From an uncultured Lachnospiraceae bacterium (GTDB taxonomy: Bacteria > Bacillota > Clostridia > Lachnospirales > Lachnospiraceae), in NCBI GenBank assembly GCA_947589175.1, contig CANPZR010000003.1, positions 1-39,074 of the forward strand: 39,074 nt of DNA, written 5' to 3'. The notes below the pieces were generated by a model. It ran no database searches. It saw nothing but the letters and a program-made list of their open reading frames with translations, and was not told where the DNA came from. The position numbers and the translations under genes were made by a program. Positions 8,754-18,441 of the stretch are shown one piece after another. The first letter of the stretch is position 1; every line of letters begins with the position of its first letter.

Positions 8754-10391
8754 ATGAAAAAAGTAAAATATGTATTTCGTTTTTTGATGGTACTCAGCAT
8801 AGTGTGCGCGGCAGCGGTTTTCTCTGGGGAAAAGGCTGACGCAAGAACGGTTTTCGATACGGAGGCGGATGATTCGTTTGACACAGCTACAGCAATTAAT
8901 TTGGGTGATTCCATAAACGGAGGGATTACGGAGACAGATGATCTGGATAACTATAGGTTTCAGCTCACGAGTGCTGGCAAGGTGTCGCTGGATATAACGT
9001 CTTACATGAGATATTATTGCATTAAAGTTTTTGATTCAGCAGGAGAGGAAGTCTGGTACACAGATAATAATTATTGGAATGACTCGGTAAAATATCGCAG
9101 TGATTCGTATGAAATGTATCTGGAAAAAGGCATCTATTATATGGAGATAAATGGGTATAGGAAAAGCGATTATGATAAATCAACCGGAACCTATGAGTGC
9201 AGTACGGCGTTTGAGTCCTCCCGGACAACCAATAAGGAAAATGATAATTCCTTTACATCTGCTAATGATATTGTTTTTGGCAATAGTTTTACCGGACAGA
9301 TTTCCATTAATGACAATTATGATACATATAAGTTTATTTTACCTGAGACAGGAAACATTGCAGTCGATATGACTTCCTATATGCCATATTACTGTATTAA
9401 AGTTTTTGATTCAGCAGGAGAGGAAGTCTGGTACACGGATAATAATTATTGGAATGATTCGGTAAAATATCGAAGTGATTCCTATGAAATGTATTTGGAA
9501 AAAGGCACCTATTATGTGGAGATAAATGGGTATAGGAAGAGCGATTATGATAAATCAACCGGTAAATATGATTGTAGTCTATCCTTTGCTTCATCCGATA
9601 CATCTTTTGAGGGCGACGACAATTCATTTGATACGGCTAAAAATTTATCGTGGAATAGATCCTATACCGGACAGATTTCCATCAATGATAATTACGACAA
9701 TTATAAATTCTCTGTGCCGGCAAATAAGAGCATAGCTATTGATATAACGTCTTATATGCGATATTACTGCATAATCATTCGCGATTCTGACGGCAAGGAT
9801 GTTTGGTATACAGATAATAATGAATGGAACAGCAATGTAAATTATAGAAAGGACGTCCATAATATTACGCTGAGCGCTGGCACCTATTATATGGAGATAA
9901 ATGGATATAGAAAGAGTGATTATGATAAATCAACCGGCAAATACATATTTTCGATAAGCGAGCTGAATCAATCCAATTGCGTTCACGATTACAAGGAAAC
10001 AACGGTGGATCCTACTTATTTAAAGAAAGGCTATACCATTTTCCAATGTGAAAAGTGCGGCGATACTTACAAAGGCAATTATGTGGCTAAGTTAAAATTG
10101 GGACAGAGCAGTATTGACACATACTATTCTTATACAGAAAAAAGAGTAATCCGGCTGCGCTGGAGTACCGTGAGCGATGCTTCCGGGTATCAGGTTCGGT
10201 GGTGCCGCAAGAAGGCCATGAAGAAGAATGTTAAGTCGGGAAAATTGAAAGGACAGGATACTTACAGCGGCGTTATTTCGCATCTTTCAAGAAAGAAAAA
10301 TTATTATGTGCAGGTTCGCGCCTACAAAAAAATCGGTAAAAAGGTAGTTTATGGGGACTGGTCTGAAAAAGTGAAATTCAGGACAAAATAG
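8754..10391 (+). CDS. Secreted repeat protein: three tandem PPC-like beta domains plus C-terminal fibronectin type III-like domain
   Basis: Signal peptide; three copies of 'DITSYM.YYCI...DS.G..VWYTDNN.WN..V.YR.D......G.YY.EINGYRKSDYDKSTG'; terminal 'IRLRWSTVSDASGYQVRW...YYVQVRAYKKIGKKVVYGDWSEKVKFRTK'. Confidence 0.75.
   Translation: MKKVKYVFRFLMVLSIVCAAAVFSGEKADARTVFDTEADDSFDTATAINLGDSINGGITETDDLDNYRFQLTSAGKVSLDITSYMRYYCIKVFDSAGEEVWYTDNNYWNDSVKYRSDSYEMYLEKGIYYMEINGYRKSDYDKSTGTYECSTAFESSRTTNKENDNSFTSANDIVFGNSFTGQISINDNYDTYKFILPETGNIAVDMTSYMPYYCIKVFDSAGEEVWYTDNNYWNDSVKYRSDSYEMYLEKGTYYVEINGYRKSDYDKSTGKYDCSLSFASSDTSFEGDDNSFDTAKNLSWNRSYTGQISINDNYDNYKFSVPANKSIAIDITSYMRYYCIIIRDSDGKDVWYTDNNEWNSNVNYRKDVHNITLSAGTYYMEINGYRKSDYDKSTGKYIFSISELNQSNCVHDYKETTVDPTYLKKGYTIFQCEKCGDTYKGNYVAKLKLGQSSIDTYYSYTEKRVIRLRWSTVSDASGYQVRWCRKKAMKKNVKSGKLKGQDTYSGVISHLSRKKNYYVQVRAYKKIGKKVVYGDWSEKVKFRTK
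9035..9575 (+). repeat. Intragenic near-identical tandem domain repeat (units around 9035-9195 and 9410-9570)
   Basis: Blocks such as 'gttttgattcagcaggagaggaagtctggtacac.gataataattattggaatga.tcggtaaaatatcg.agtgattc.tatgaaatgtat.tggaaaaaggca' occur twice almost unchanged. Confidence 0.85.
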
Positions 10392-10458
10392 TCTTGCGTA
10401 AACGCGGCATTGTAATTTATGGATTTTATGAAAGTATATTTTTAAAGGAGAGAGATCT

Positions 10459-12141
10459 ATGAAGAGCATTGTGAAGACTTTAGTGTTTGCATTTATGCTG
10501 TGCGCGTTTTCTTTTGTGGGAGCTAAGGAAGCAAAAGCATTTGATTATAACATAAGCATGACTCCTGTTACGGACAGCCAGGGAAATGTCGGGACAGGTT
10601 ATGGGTATTCAGGGCAGAAGACATATTTTAATATATGGGATGAAACAGAAAGCGATGAAATAGAGGAAGTCACCTTAAATATTTATAAGGATGATGTACT
10701 TTATTATGATGAATCTGTGAAGATTATATCTTATACGAATTATGCCAATATTGAATTTGTCCTCTATGAAACGGGTGAATATACATATACTGTTTATGGT
10801 GAATATACAGATGGCAGTACATTTAACAGATATGGCAGTTTTTATATTTACACCGATGACTATAGCAGCGACTATGACAGCAGCCAGGATCAAGATCAGG
10901 ACCAGAATCAGGATAATGATAAAGAAGAAGCTTCCATCATATCTTCGCCCGATGCAAGAAGCGTGGAGGTGGGCTCACCTACTACTTTTACGGTAGAAGC
11001 AACAGGATCCGGTCTGACTTATCAATGGTGGTATAACAACGACGGCTCTACTACTTCGGGGCAAAAGATTGACGGAGCGACAAGCAGCAGCTATACTATA
11101 TCGGCTTCGGATATGACAGCCGAGTGTAATGGGAGGTATTACCTGTGTACTATATCGACGGATGAGGGAGAGTTTTTGAGGTCGGTTCCCGCCAAGCTGA
11201 CGGTTTACAGGACAATTACCTACGATGCAAATGGCGGAACCGGCGCGCCGTCGAGTCAGAGTGAGGAATGCGGCCAGTATATTATAATAAGTACAATAAA
11301 ACCTGTAAGATTGGGATATACCTTTTTGGGGTGGTCCACAAGCAGCACGGCTCTCACGGCGGATTCTGATTACAGGATTGGTTACGGGTATGGCGGAGAT
11401 GAGAGTGTGACGTTGTACGCTGTGTGGAGCTATAACTCCTCGTATGACAATTCGGATGATTATGATAATTCGGATAACTCGAATAATTCAGATAACTCGG
11501 ATAGCTCAGATAATTATGACGATTATGATGATTATGACGATTACGATGATTATGATGATTCGGATACAGATGAAGCGTTGAAGGCTAGCATTTATGTTAC
11601 AAATGGCGGGAAAAAAGGTCTCACCAAAACATTGGGTACAAAGAAATTTGATTTGAATGCCAGCACAGACAGTGACGGCACAATGACATATTCATCCTCT
11701 AACAGCAAAGTAGCTACAGTAGACAAGTACGGAACTGTTAAGATAAAAGGATATGGCAAAGCAACGATTACGATTAAAGTTTCAGCTACCGGGTCATATA
11801 AGGCAGTGACAAAAAAAGTAAAGTTGAATATCCTGCCGGACAAAGTGCAGAGCTTTAATGTAAAATCAAAGAAGGTCGGAAGAGCAACATGTACATGGAA
11901 GAAAAAATCAATATCGGGGGCAAACTGTCAAATCCAGATATCACCATCTTCCCGTTTTCCTAAACCATATAGAGTAACAAAGCATAAAAAAAATCCATTG
12001 TTAAAAATGGGAGGCGTTAAAGATATAGATGTAAAAAAATTATCTAAGAAAACGGTATATTTTCGAGCCAGAGTGGTAGTAAAAAAGGCAGGTAAAACAT
12101 ACAAGAGCGAGTGGGTTGTAAAAAAGATAAGAATAAAATAA
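10459..12141 (+). CDS. Secreted surface protein with Ig-like domain, InlB-type (Listeria-Bacteroides) repeat, Asp/Tyr/Ser/Asn-rich linker, Big_2-like domain
   Basis: Signal peptide; 'TYDANGGTGAPSSQSEECGQYIIISTIKPVRLGYTFLGWSTSS...VTLYAVW'; 'SSNSKVATVDKYGTVKIKGYGKATITIKVSATGSYK'. Confidence 0.78.
   Translation: MKSIVKTLVFAFMLCAFSFVGAKEAKAFDYNISMTPVTDSQGNVGTGYGYSGQKTYFNIWDETESDEIEEVTLNIYKDDVLYYDESVKIISYTNYANIEFVLYETGEYTYTVYGEYTDGSTFNRYGSFYIYTDDYSSDYDSSQDQDQDQNQDNDKEEASIISSPDARSVEVGSPTTFTVEATGSGLTYQWWYNNDGSTTSGQKIDGATSSSYTISASDMTAECNGRYYLCTISTDEGEFLRSVPAKLTVYRTITYDANGGTGAPSSQSEECGQYIIISTIKPVRLGYTFLGWSTSSTALTADSDYRIGYGYGGDESVTLYAVWSYNSSYDNSDDYDNSDNSNNSDNSDSSDNYDDYDDYDDYDDYDDSDTDEALKASIYVTNGGKKGLTKTLGTKKFDLNASTDSDGTMTYSSSNSKVATVDKYGTVKIKGYGKATITIKVSATGSYKAVTKKVKLNILPDKVQSFNVKSKKVGRATCTWKKKSISGANCQIQISPSSRFPKPYRVTKHKKNPLLKMGGVKDIDVKKLSKKTVYFRARVVVKKAGKTYKSEWVVKKIRIK
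11442..11571 (+). repeat. Low-complexity coding repeat encoding (S/N)D and YDD tracts
   Basis: Reiterated 'tcggataa'/'gattatgac' units; peptide 'YDNSDDYDNSDNSNNSDNSDSSDNYDDYDDYDDYDDYDDSD'. Confidence 0.8.
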
Positions 12142-12159
12142 TAAAGGAAACCGATTATT

Positions 12160-12927
12160 ATGAAAATATCTATAGCGGCTGTTACCAACAAGGGAAATGT
12201 GCGAGAAAATAATGAAGACACCTATTGTATTTCGAATCGGTCGCTGTCCTGCGGAGAAGAAGCCAAATCTGACTACTATGAAGCATTAGATACGGGCAGT
12301 GGTATTCAGATTGGCGTTTTTGACGGCATGGGTGGTCTGAATGGCAGTGAGGTAGCGTCTTCTATTGCTGCCAACCGGCTATACGAATTATCGGCAGATG
12401 AAAAATTTCAAAAACCGGCGGATCTTATTGTTGATATTAATAACAGGGTCTGCCGGGAAATGATGAGCAGAAAAAATCAGTTTGGAAGCACGGCAACGGT
12501 AGTCTCTATTGGGGATGGATTTTTAGAAATAGCGAACGTGGGCGACAGTCGGTGCTTCCTGCTGAGAAATGAAAAAATGACTCAGATTTCTGAGGATCAT
12601 ACGGAGGCTGAGTTGCTCAGAAGGATAGGTATGGAAGCAGAGCTGGGCAGCAAGAAGACAAACAGCGAGAATGTATTGACTCAATATCTGGGTGTACCGG
12701 CGGACGAATTTGAAATTGAGCCCCATGAAGAAAGAATGAGTATTGTAGCGCAGGATATCATACTGATTAGCAGCGACGGTCTGACGGGGATGGTTGCGGA
12801 AGAGGAGATCCGACAGATATTATCCGATACGGGTTTGCTTGTGGAAAAAAGAGACCAGTTATTAGAGGAAGCGCTTGCAAACGGCGGAAGAGATAATGTG
12901 ACCATTGTTCTTATAGAGATTTTATAA
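12160..12927 (+). CDS. PP2C-family Ser/Thr protein phosphatase (PrpC/Stp-like)
   Basis: 'VRENNEDTY', 'IGVFDGMGG', 'ANVGDSRCFLLR', 'ISEDHTEAE', 'GGRDNVTIVLIEI'. Confidence 0.9.
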   Translation: MKISIAAVTNKGNVRENNEDTYCISNRSLSCGEEAKSDYYEALDTGSGIQIGVFDGMGGLNGSEVASSIAANRLYELSADEKFQKPADLIVDINNRVCREMMSRKNQFGSTATVVSIGDGFLEIANVGDSRCFLLRNEKMTQISEDHTEAELLRRIGMEAELGSKKTNSENVLTQYLGVPADEFEIEPHEERMSIVAQDIILISSDGLTGMVAEEEIRQILSDTGLLVEKRDQLLEEALANGGRDNVTIVLIEIL

Positions 12928-12950
12928 TCACAAAAAAGGACTGAAAATAT

Positions 12951-15095
12951 ATGATAGGTGAAAATTTTCAAGGGTGGACAGTTAAGGAGCTGATTGGCGA
13001 GGGTTCCTTTGGAAAAGTCTACCGAATTGAAAAGGAAGAGTTTGGATATACATATAAGTCTGCGCTTAAAATAATAGACGTCCCACAGAGCCAGTCGGAC
13101 GTGAAATTCATAAAAAACGAGGGAATGTCCGCGGAAAATGTCACAAGCTATTTTCAGGGAATGGTCGAAAAGATTGTGGAAGAGTTTGCGCTGATGTCCC
13201 AGCTGAGAGGGAACTCTAATATTGTAAGTTATGAAGACCATGTGGTAGAAAAGAAGGACAATGAGTTCGGATGGCGTATTTATATCCGCATGGAGCTGCT
13301 TACACCTTTGTATGAATATGTAAATCAGCATGGATTAACACAGAAAGAAATAGTTAAGCTGGGAATCGATATCTGCAAGGGACTGGAAGTATGCAAAAAA
13401 CTAAATATTATTCACCGGGATATTAAACCGGAGAATATATTTATTTCGCCAGTTGGCGACTTTAAATTGGGCGATTTTGGAATTGCCCGCGAGCTGGAAC
13501 ATACGGCTGCCGGATTATCCCGAGTGGGAACGAAGAATTACATGGCGCCGGAAGTGTCAAAAGGAGACGAATATAATTCGACAGTAGATATTTATTCCCT
13601 GGGGATTGTGCTGTACCGCTTTTTGAATGATAACCGGCTTCCGTTCATGCCTCCTGCTCCCCAGCCCATTAAATATTCGGATCAGGATCAGGCTTTTGCT
13701 ATGCGTTTTTCAGGGCAGACGATGCCTGCTCCATCAAGGGCTAACAGAGAACTGGCAGATATTATTTTAAAGGCGTGTGCTTACCTGCCTTCTGATCGAT
13801 ATGCGCTGCCCGGAGATATGCGCGAAGCGTTAGAGCAGTTAAAGATGGGTGAGGATATGTCGAGGGTGGTTCTCATGCCGGAAAAGGATGGGGAGGAAGT
13901 GCCTTTAGGGAGTGGAACGACGGAAGGCTCGTCTGATGAGACGGAAGATAAGACTAGAGGGCTCTTTCATTCCGGGAATCAGGTGACAGATAAGGATGAT
14001 ACAGATCAGACAGTGGCGGTTCCTCATGAAATAGGAGTAACGAATGGTGAGGACAGTACAGAAATTATCAAACATAAAGCACCGCCAGAAGAAAAACCGT
14101 TGCCGCCGAAAAAAACAAAAAGTCCTACAGGAAAAAAAATAAAAAAATTTTACATTGCGGGGGCTGCCTGTCTGGGAGCTATATGTCTGTTGGTTGTTGG
14201 TCTTTTTGTCATGAATTCCAGTAATAAAAAGGAAGAGACAACTCAAACAGGCAATGCCGCAAATGCTTCACCTGCTGCTGTTTCATCAGGATCTGTTGAT
14301 GAAGTGAAACAGGATGACTATTTTGCCAGAATTGAAAAGCAACCAGTGTTAAAGTATACATTTGATGATGCTTCTGAAGTGGATCTTACAGGGAGTAAGG
14401 CGACAGTGAAGAATGGTGTTTTGAATTTGGCTAAAAAAGAAGGAATCAGTCAACAATATTATGCAAAAATAGGGGATTTGACTAAGTATAATTTTGCCCA
14501 GGGATTTACTTGGACAGCGAATATAAAGGTAGACGATTTTCCATCTGATTCAACGTATATTATCAGTTTTGGCAATGTTAAATTAGGAGAAGATTTTTGG
14601 AGTAAAAATGAATGTTTTGAGTTCCATTATACAACTAGCTTCGATTCTATAATGAACCATTATAAAAGAAAAGGAGAGGTAAATTCTTATGGCTATTTAG
14701 GAGATGGCGGCTTGTGCTATGTAATAAATGACAATTCAAAAATAATACCCAATGGAGCTCTAATGGATGCGCCTTATGATGAAAAATGGTATGAGAATAT
14801 AATGAATCAGAAGAGATGGGACACAATTACAGTAACAGTTGATGCTAATAATAAGATGACTACCTATGTAAATGGCATAGAGGTTCAGAGGTGTACAAAT
14901 GACTCTTTTGCAGGAATTTTTTTGGCGTTAAATAGTGCAAAGAATAATTATCTTGGAAGCAGTTATTGGAATCTTGCCGACGATTTTATCGGCGCTATTG
15001 ACAATGTAGGCATTTACAATATAGCTCTCAGCGCCGAGGAAGTTAAGACCCTTGCTTCCGAATCTCCTAACGGGGATGAAGTCGGTGGTGAATAG
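12951..15095 (+). CDS. Membrane Ser/Thr protein kinase with extracellular LamG/concanavalin A-like domain
   Basis: Gly loop 'GEGSFGKVYRI', 'IIHRDIKPENIFIS', 'KLGDFGIAREL', 'NYMAPEVSKG'; TM 'FYIAGAACLGAICLLVVGLFVM'; C-terminal 'YTFDDASEVDLTGSKATVKNGVLNL...WDTITVTVDANNKMTTYVNGIEVQR...AIDNVGIYNIALSAEEV'. Confidence 0.88.
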   Translation: MIGENFQGWTVKELIGEGSFGKVYRIEKEEFGYTYKSALKIIDVPQSQSDVKFIKNEGMSAENVTSYFQGMVEKIVEEFALMSQLRGNSNIVSYEDHVVEKKDNEFGWRIYIRMELLTPLYEYVNQHGLTQKEIVKLGIDICKGLEVCKKLNIIHRDIKPENIFISPVGDFKLGDFGIARELEHTAAGLSRVGTKNYMAPEVSKGDEYNSTVDIYSLGIVLYRFLNDNRLPFMPPAPQPIKYSDQDQAFAMRFSGQTMPAPSRANRELADIILKACAYLPSDRYALPGDMREALEQLKMGEDMSRVVLMPEKDGEEVPLGSGTTEGSSDETEDKTRGLFHSGNQVTDKDDTDQTVAVPHEIGVTNGEDSTEIIKHKAPPEEKPLPPKKTKSPTGKKIKKFYIAGAACLGAICLLVVGLFVMNSSNKKEETTQTGNAANASPAAVSSGSVDEVKQDDYFARIEKQPVLKYTFDDASEVDLTGSKATVKNGVLNLAKKEGISQQYYAKIGDLTKYNFAQGFTWTANIKVDDFPSDSTYIISFGNVKLGEDFWSKNECFEFHYTTSFDSIMNHYKRKGEVNSYGYLGDGGLCYVINDNSKIIPNGALMDAPYDEKWYENIMNQKRWDTITVTVDANNKMTTYVNGIEVQRCTNDSFAGIFLALNSAKNNYLGSSYWNLADDFIGAIDNVGIYNIALSAEEVKTLASESPNGDEVGGE

Positions 15096-15164
15096 GAGGA
15101 AACCATTATAGATAAAAAATTTAAAAATAAAGGATTATACTAAAAAAGGAATGAAAAGTAGGAT

Positions 15165-16157
15165 ATGATTGGCGAAAATTTTCAAAGATGGACAGTTAAG
15201 GAGTTGATTGGCACAGGATCCTTTGGGAAGGTCTATAGAATTGAGAGGGAAGAGTTTGGTAACATCTACGAGGCGGCTCTGAAAGTAATAAACATCCCAC
15301 AGAATCAGTCGGAAGTAGATTCATATGTGAAGGAGGGAATGTCGGAAGAAGATGTCACGATTTATTTTCATGGAATGGTTGAAAAAATCGTTGAAGAGTT
15401 TGCCTTGATGTCCAAATTGAATGGGAACTCTTATAATATCGTAAGCTATGAGGATTGCATGGTAGAAGAGAAGAAAAACGAGTTTGGATGGCGCATCTAT
15501 ATTCGTATGGAGTTGCTTACGCCTATGTATAAATATATAAATCAGCATGGACTAACACAGAAGGAAGTAGTCAAGCTGGGAATCGATATTTGCAAGGGAT
15601 TGGAATTGTGCAAGAAATTTAATATCGTTCACCGAGACATTAAACCGGACAATATATTTATCTCATCGTCTGGAGATTTCAAACTGGGAGATTTTGGGGT
15701 TGCCCGCGAGCTGGAACGGACGGCTGTCGGATTATCCCGAGTAGGAACGCAGAATTATATGGCGCCGGAAGTGTCTAAGGGGCTGGAATACAATTCAACG
15801 GTGGATATTTATTCTCTGGGAATTGTACTGTATCGCTTTTTAAATGACAACCGACTTCCATTTATGCCGCCTGCGCCCCAGCCTATCAAGTATTCAGATC
15901 AGGGTAGGGCTTTTACTATGCGGCTTTCAGGACAGATAATGCCTGCTCCGGCCAAGGCCAGCAAGGAACTGTCGGATATCATTTTAAAGGCGTGCGCCTA
16001 TTTGCCTTCCGACCGATATGCGTTACCTGGAGATATGCGCGAAGCGTTAGAGCAGTTAAAGATGGGTGAGAAGGAATATGAAATGGTATGGGAGGCATGG
16101 GAAATATTATGGGAGGATCCACCAATAATAATAGATGGGAGATTTGAGCATCTATGA
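15165..16157 (+). pseudogene. Second Ser/Thr kinase copy: kinase domain intact, TM/linker deleted and LamG-like domain left as out-of-frame remnant (to about 16392)
   Basis: Kinase motifs present ('GTGSFGKVYRI', 'VHRDIKPDNIFIS', 'DFGVARE', 'MAPEVSKG'); ORF stops at 16157; another frame (16135-16377) encodes 'GDLSIYDFSKGFTWTAEVRADD...KKWNTIIVTVDSDNKMVTYVNGIEIQRYTD', matching the LamG part of the upstream kinase. Confidence 0.75.
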
Positions 16158-16461
16158 TTTTTCTAAGGGATTCACGTGGACGGCAGAGGTGAGAGCAGAT
16201 GACGTTTCCGCGGATGAACCATATGGTGGCTCTTGGCTTAGCGATGAGAAGAATTTGAAGAAATGGAATACGATTATAGTGACAGTTGATTCTGATAATA
16301 AAATGGTAACCTATGTTAACGGGATAGAAATTCAGAGATACACAGACGCTTGTTTCCGAATCTCCCAACAGGGATGAAGCTAGCGAAAAATAAGTGAAAA
16401 CAGAAATAGAGAAAAACCATAAGATAAAGGATTATAATTATAAAAAAGGAATGAAAAGGAT

Positions 16462-18222
16462 ATGATAGGAAAAATTTTTCAGGGGTGGACAGTTAAGGCT
16501 CAGATTGGCGAGGGAGCCTTTGGGAAGATCTATAGGATTGAGAGGAAAGATGAGTTCGGTCACACCTACACGGCGGCGCTGAAAGTAATAGACGTCCCAA
16601 AGGAACAGTCGGAAGTGACTGCATTTAAAAATGAGGGCATGACGGATGATAATGTCACAGTCTATTTTAAGGGAATGGTCGAAAAGATTGTGGAAGAGTT
16701 TGTTCTGATGTCCAAATTGAAGGGAAACTCCAATATTGTAAGCTATGAGGACCATGCGGTAGAAGAGAAGAAAGATGAGTTCGGATGGCGTATTTATATC
16801 CGCATGGAACTTCTCACACCTTTACTTGCATATGTGAAGCAGAATAACGGTTTGTCGGAACAAGAGATAATCAAGCTGGGAATCGACATCTGCAAGGGAC
16901 TGGAATTGTGCAAAAAATTTAATATCATTCACCGAGATATCAAGCCGGCTAATATGTTTATTTCCGAGTCTGGAGATTTTAAATTGGGCGACTTCGGAAT
17001 TGCCCGCGAGCTGGAGCGGACGTCTGCCGGACTCACCAAGGTGGGAACGGAGAATTATATGGCTCCAGAGGTGTTTAAAGGACAAGAATACAATGCAACG
17101 GTGGACATTTATTCCCTGGGAATTGTGCTGTACCGTTTTTTAAATGACAACTGTTTTCCATTTATGCCTAAGGACTACAATCATTCAAATTTGATTGAGG
17201 CTTCTAGAATGCGGTTTTCCGGACAGACGATGCCTGCCCCGGTCAAGGCCAGCAAGGAACTGGCGGATATCATTTTAAAGGCATGCGCCTATATGCCTTC
17301 TGATCGGTATGCGCTGCCCGGAGATATGCGCAGGGAACTGGAAAAATTGCAAGTGAGTGATAATGCAGAGATAAAAATTTTTAAACTGGATGATTCGAAA
17401 AAGGAGAAGGATAGGAAGACCATAAGCCTTTTTCCCACGCACCCGCCTGATGATACTGCTAACCCGCCAGCAGAGCCTCCGGAGGAAGATAATCCAGAAG
17501 ATAATCCGGAAGATAATGGGGGTACGATAATCATAAATCCTCCGCCTATTATTGATATCGATCCGGGGAATGACAGGGGACTGCCGCCGAACGGAGGAGA
17601 GGATCCACCGGAGGACGAAGAGGATAAAAAATTAAAAAAAATAATAATTATATTAGCAGGCTGTCTGGGAGTTGTCTGCCTGGTGCTCGCTGGTATTTTT
17701 CTTGTAAAATACAGAGGCAATAGTGAGGAGCAGACAACGGAGACGACGGAAAAGGCAGATACGACGAAAAAAACTAAGACGGCGAAGGAAACAGAGAAAC
17801 CGAAAAAGACCAAAGAGCCGGTTGAGAAGATTAAAACGCCGGATTTGAAAAATATGACAAAGCAGGAGGCGAAGTCCAAGCTTTCCGAGTATAAGCTGGA
17901 TGTAACATATGAATCCTCAAAATATTCCGATAAGGTAGATAAAGGACTGGTATTGTCGCAGAGTCCGGCTGCCGGAAAAGATGTTGAGATTGGCTCTGAG
18001 GTTAAAGTGACATTGAGCAAGGGGGCGAAGCCTACTCCGACGCCAAAGCCGACAAAAAAACCAACACCGACGCCGAAGCCAACGCCGCGCCCGACCCCGC
18101 GTCCGACACCGAAGCCGACACCCCGGCCGACAGCGACGCCGAAAAAATCCAATGATAGTGGCTGGACAATAAGTAAAGGAAAGAAAAAATCTGATGATAG
18201 TGGTTGGACAATAAGTAAATAA
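16462..18222 (+). CDS. Membrane Ser/Thr protein kinase (PknB-like) with one PASTA domain and Pro/Thr/Lys-rich C-terminal stalk
   Basis: 'GEGAFGKIYRI', 'IIHRDIKPANMFIS', 'DFGIARE'; TM 'IIIILAGCLGVVCLVLAGIFLV'; PASTA 'KTPDLKNMTKQEAKSKLSEYKLDVTYESSKYSDKVDKGLVLSQSPAAGKDVEIGSEVKVTLSKG'; 'KPTPTPKPT...' stalk. Confidence 0.9.
   Translation: MIGKIFQGWTVKAQIGEGAFGKIYRIERKDEFGHTYTAALKVIDVPKEQSEVTAFKNEGMTDDNVTVYFKGMVEKIVEEFVLMSKLKGNSNIVSYEDHAVEEKKDEFGWRIYIRMELLTPLLAYVKQNNGLSEQEIIKLGIDICKGLELCKKFNIIHRDIKPANMFISESGDFKLGDFGIARELERTSAGLTKVGTENYMAPEVFKGQEYNATVDIYSLGIVLYRFLNDNCFPFMPKDYNHSNLIEASRMRFSGQTMPAPVKASKELADIILKACAYMPSDRYALPGDMRRELEKLQVSDNAEIKIFKLDDSKKEKDRKTISLFPTHPPDDTANPPAEPPEEDNPEDNPEDNGGTIIINPPPIIDIDPGNDRGLPPNGGEDPPEDEEDKKLKKIIIILAGCLGVVCLVLAGIFLVKYRGNSEEQTTETTEKADTTKKTKTAKETEKPKKTKEPVEKIKTPDLKNMTKQEAKSKLSEYKLDVTYESSKYSDKVDKGLVLSQSPAAGKDVEIGSEVKVTLSKGAKPTPTPKPTKKPTPTPKPTPRPTPRPTPKPTPRPTATPKKSNDSGWTISKGKKKSDDSGWTISK
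18025..18219 (+). repeat. Proline-rich coding repeat plus duplicated C-terminal peptide (N/D)DSGWTISK
   Basis: 'TPTPKPTKKPTPTPKPTPRPTPRPTPKPTPRPTATPKK' then 'NDSGWTISKGKKKSDDSGWTISK*'. Confidence 0.8.
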
Positions 18223-18240
18223 AAAACAGGAGTGATTGCC

Positions 18241-18438
18241 ATGGAGACATTTATAAAAATAGCCTTATCGGACTATGCCATAATCGGTTACGAATTGGCG
18301 GCGATTATCGCCTTGATTGTAGTCGGGAAAATATTCGGCAAAAAAATAAAGGCAATCAACAACGCTGCCGCAGAGGAAAAGGATAATCAGATGTATTCCG
18401 ATCTGGATCAGGCTCTGGGAAATGCGAAGAGGAGGTAG
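18241..18438 (+). CDS. Small single-TM protein
   Basis: 'MIGYELAAIIALIVVGKIFGKKI'-like TM; ATG at 18241; sits between kinase and FHA genes. Confidence 0.55.
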   Translation: METFIKIALSDYAIIGYELAAIIALIVVGKIFGKKIKAINNAAAEEKDNQMYSDLDQALGNAKRR

Positions 18439-18441
18439 ACT

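Noticed and set aside
16135-16377. Independent small secreted protein after the second kinase
   Set aside because: Sequence matches the LamG-like part of the first kinase and has no signal peptide; it is better explained as a frameshifted remnant
18032-18140. Noncoding tandem repeat (CCGACGCCGAAG...)
   Set aside because: It is in-frame Pro/Thr/Lys/Arg-rich coding sequence of the PASTA kinase stalk
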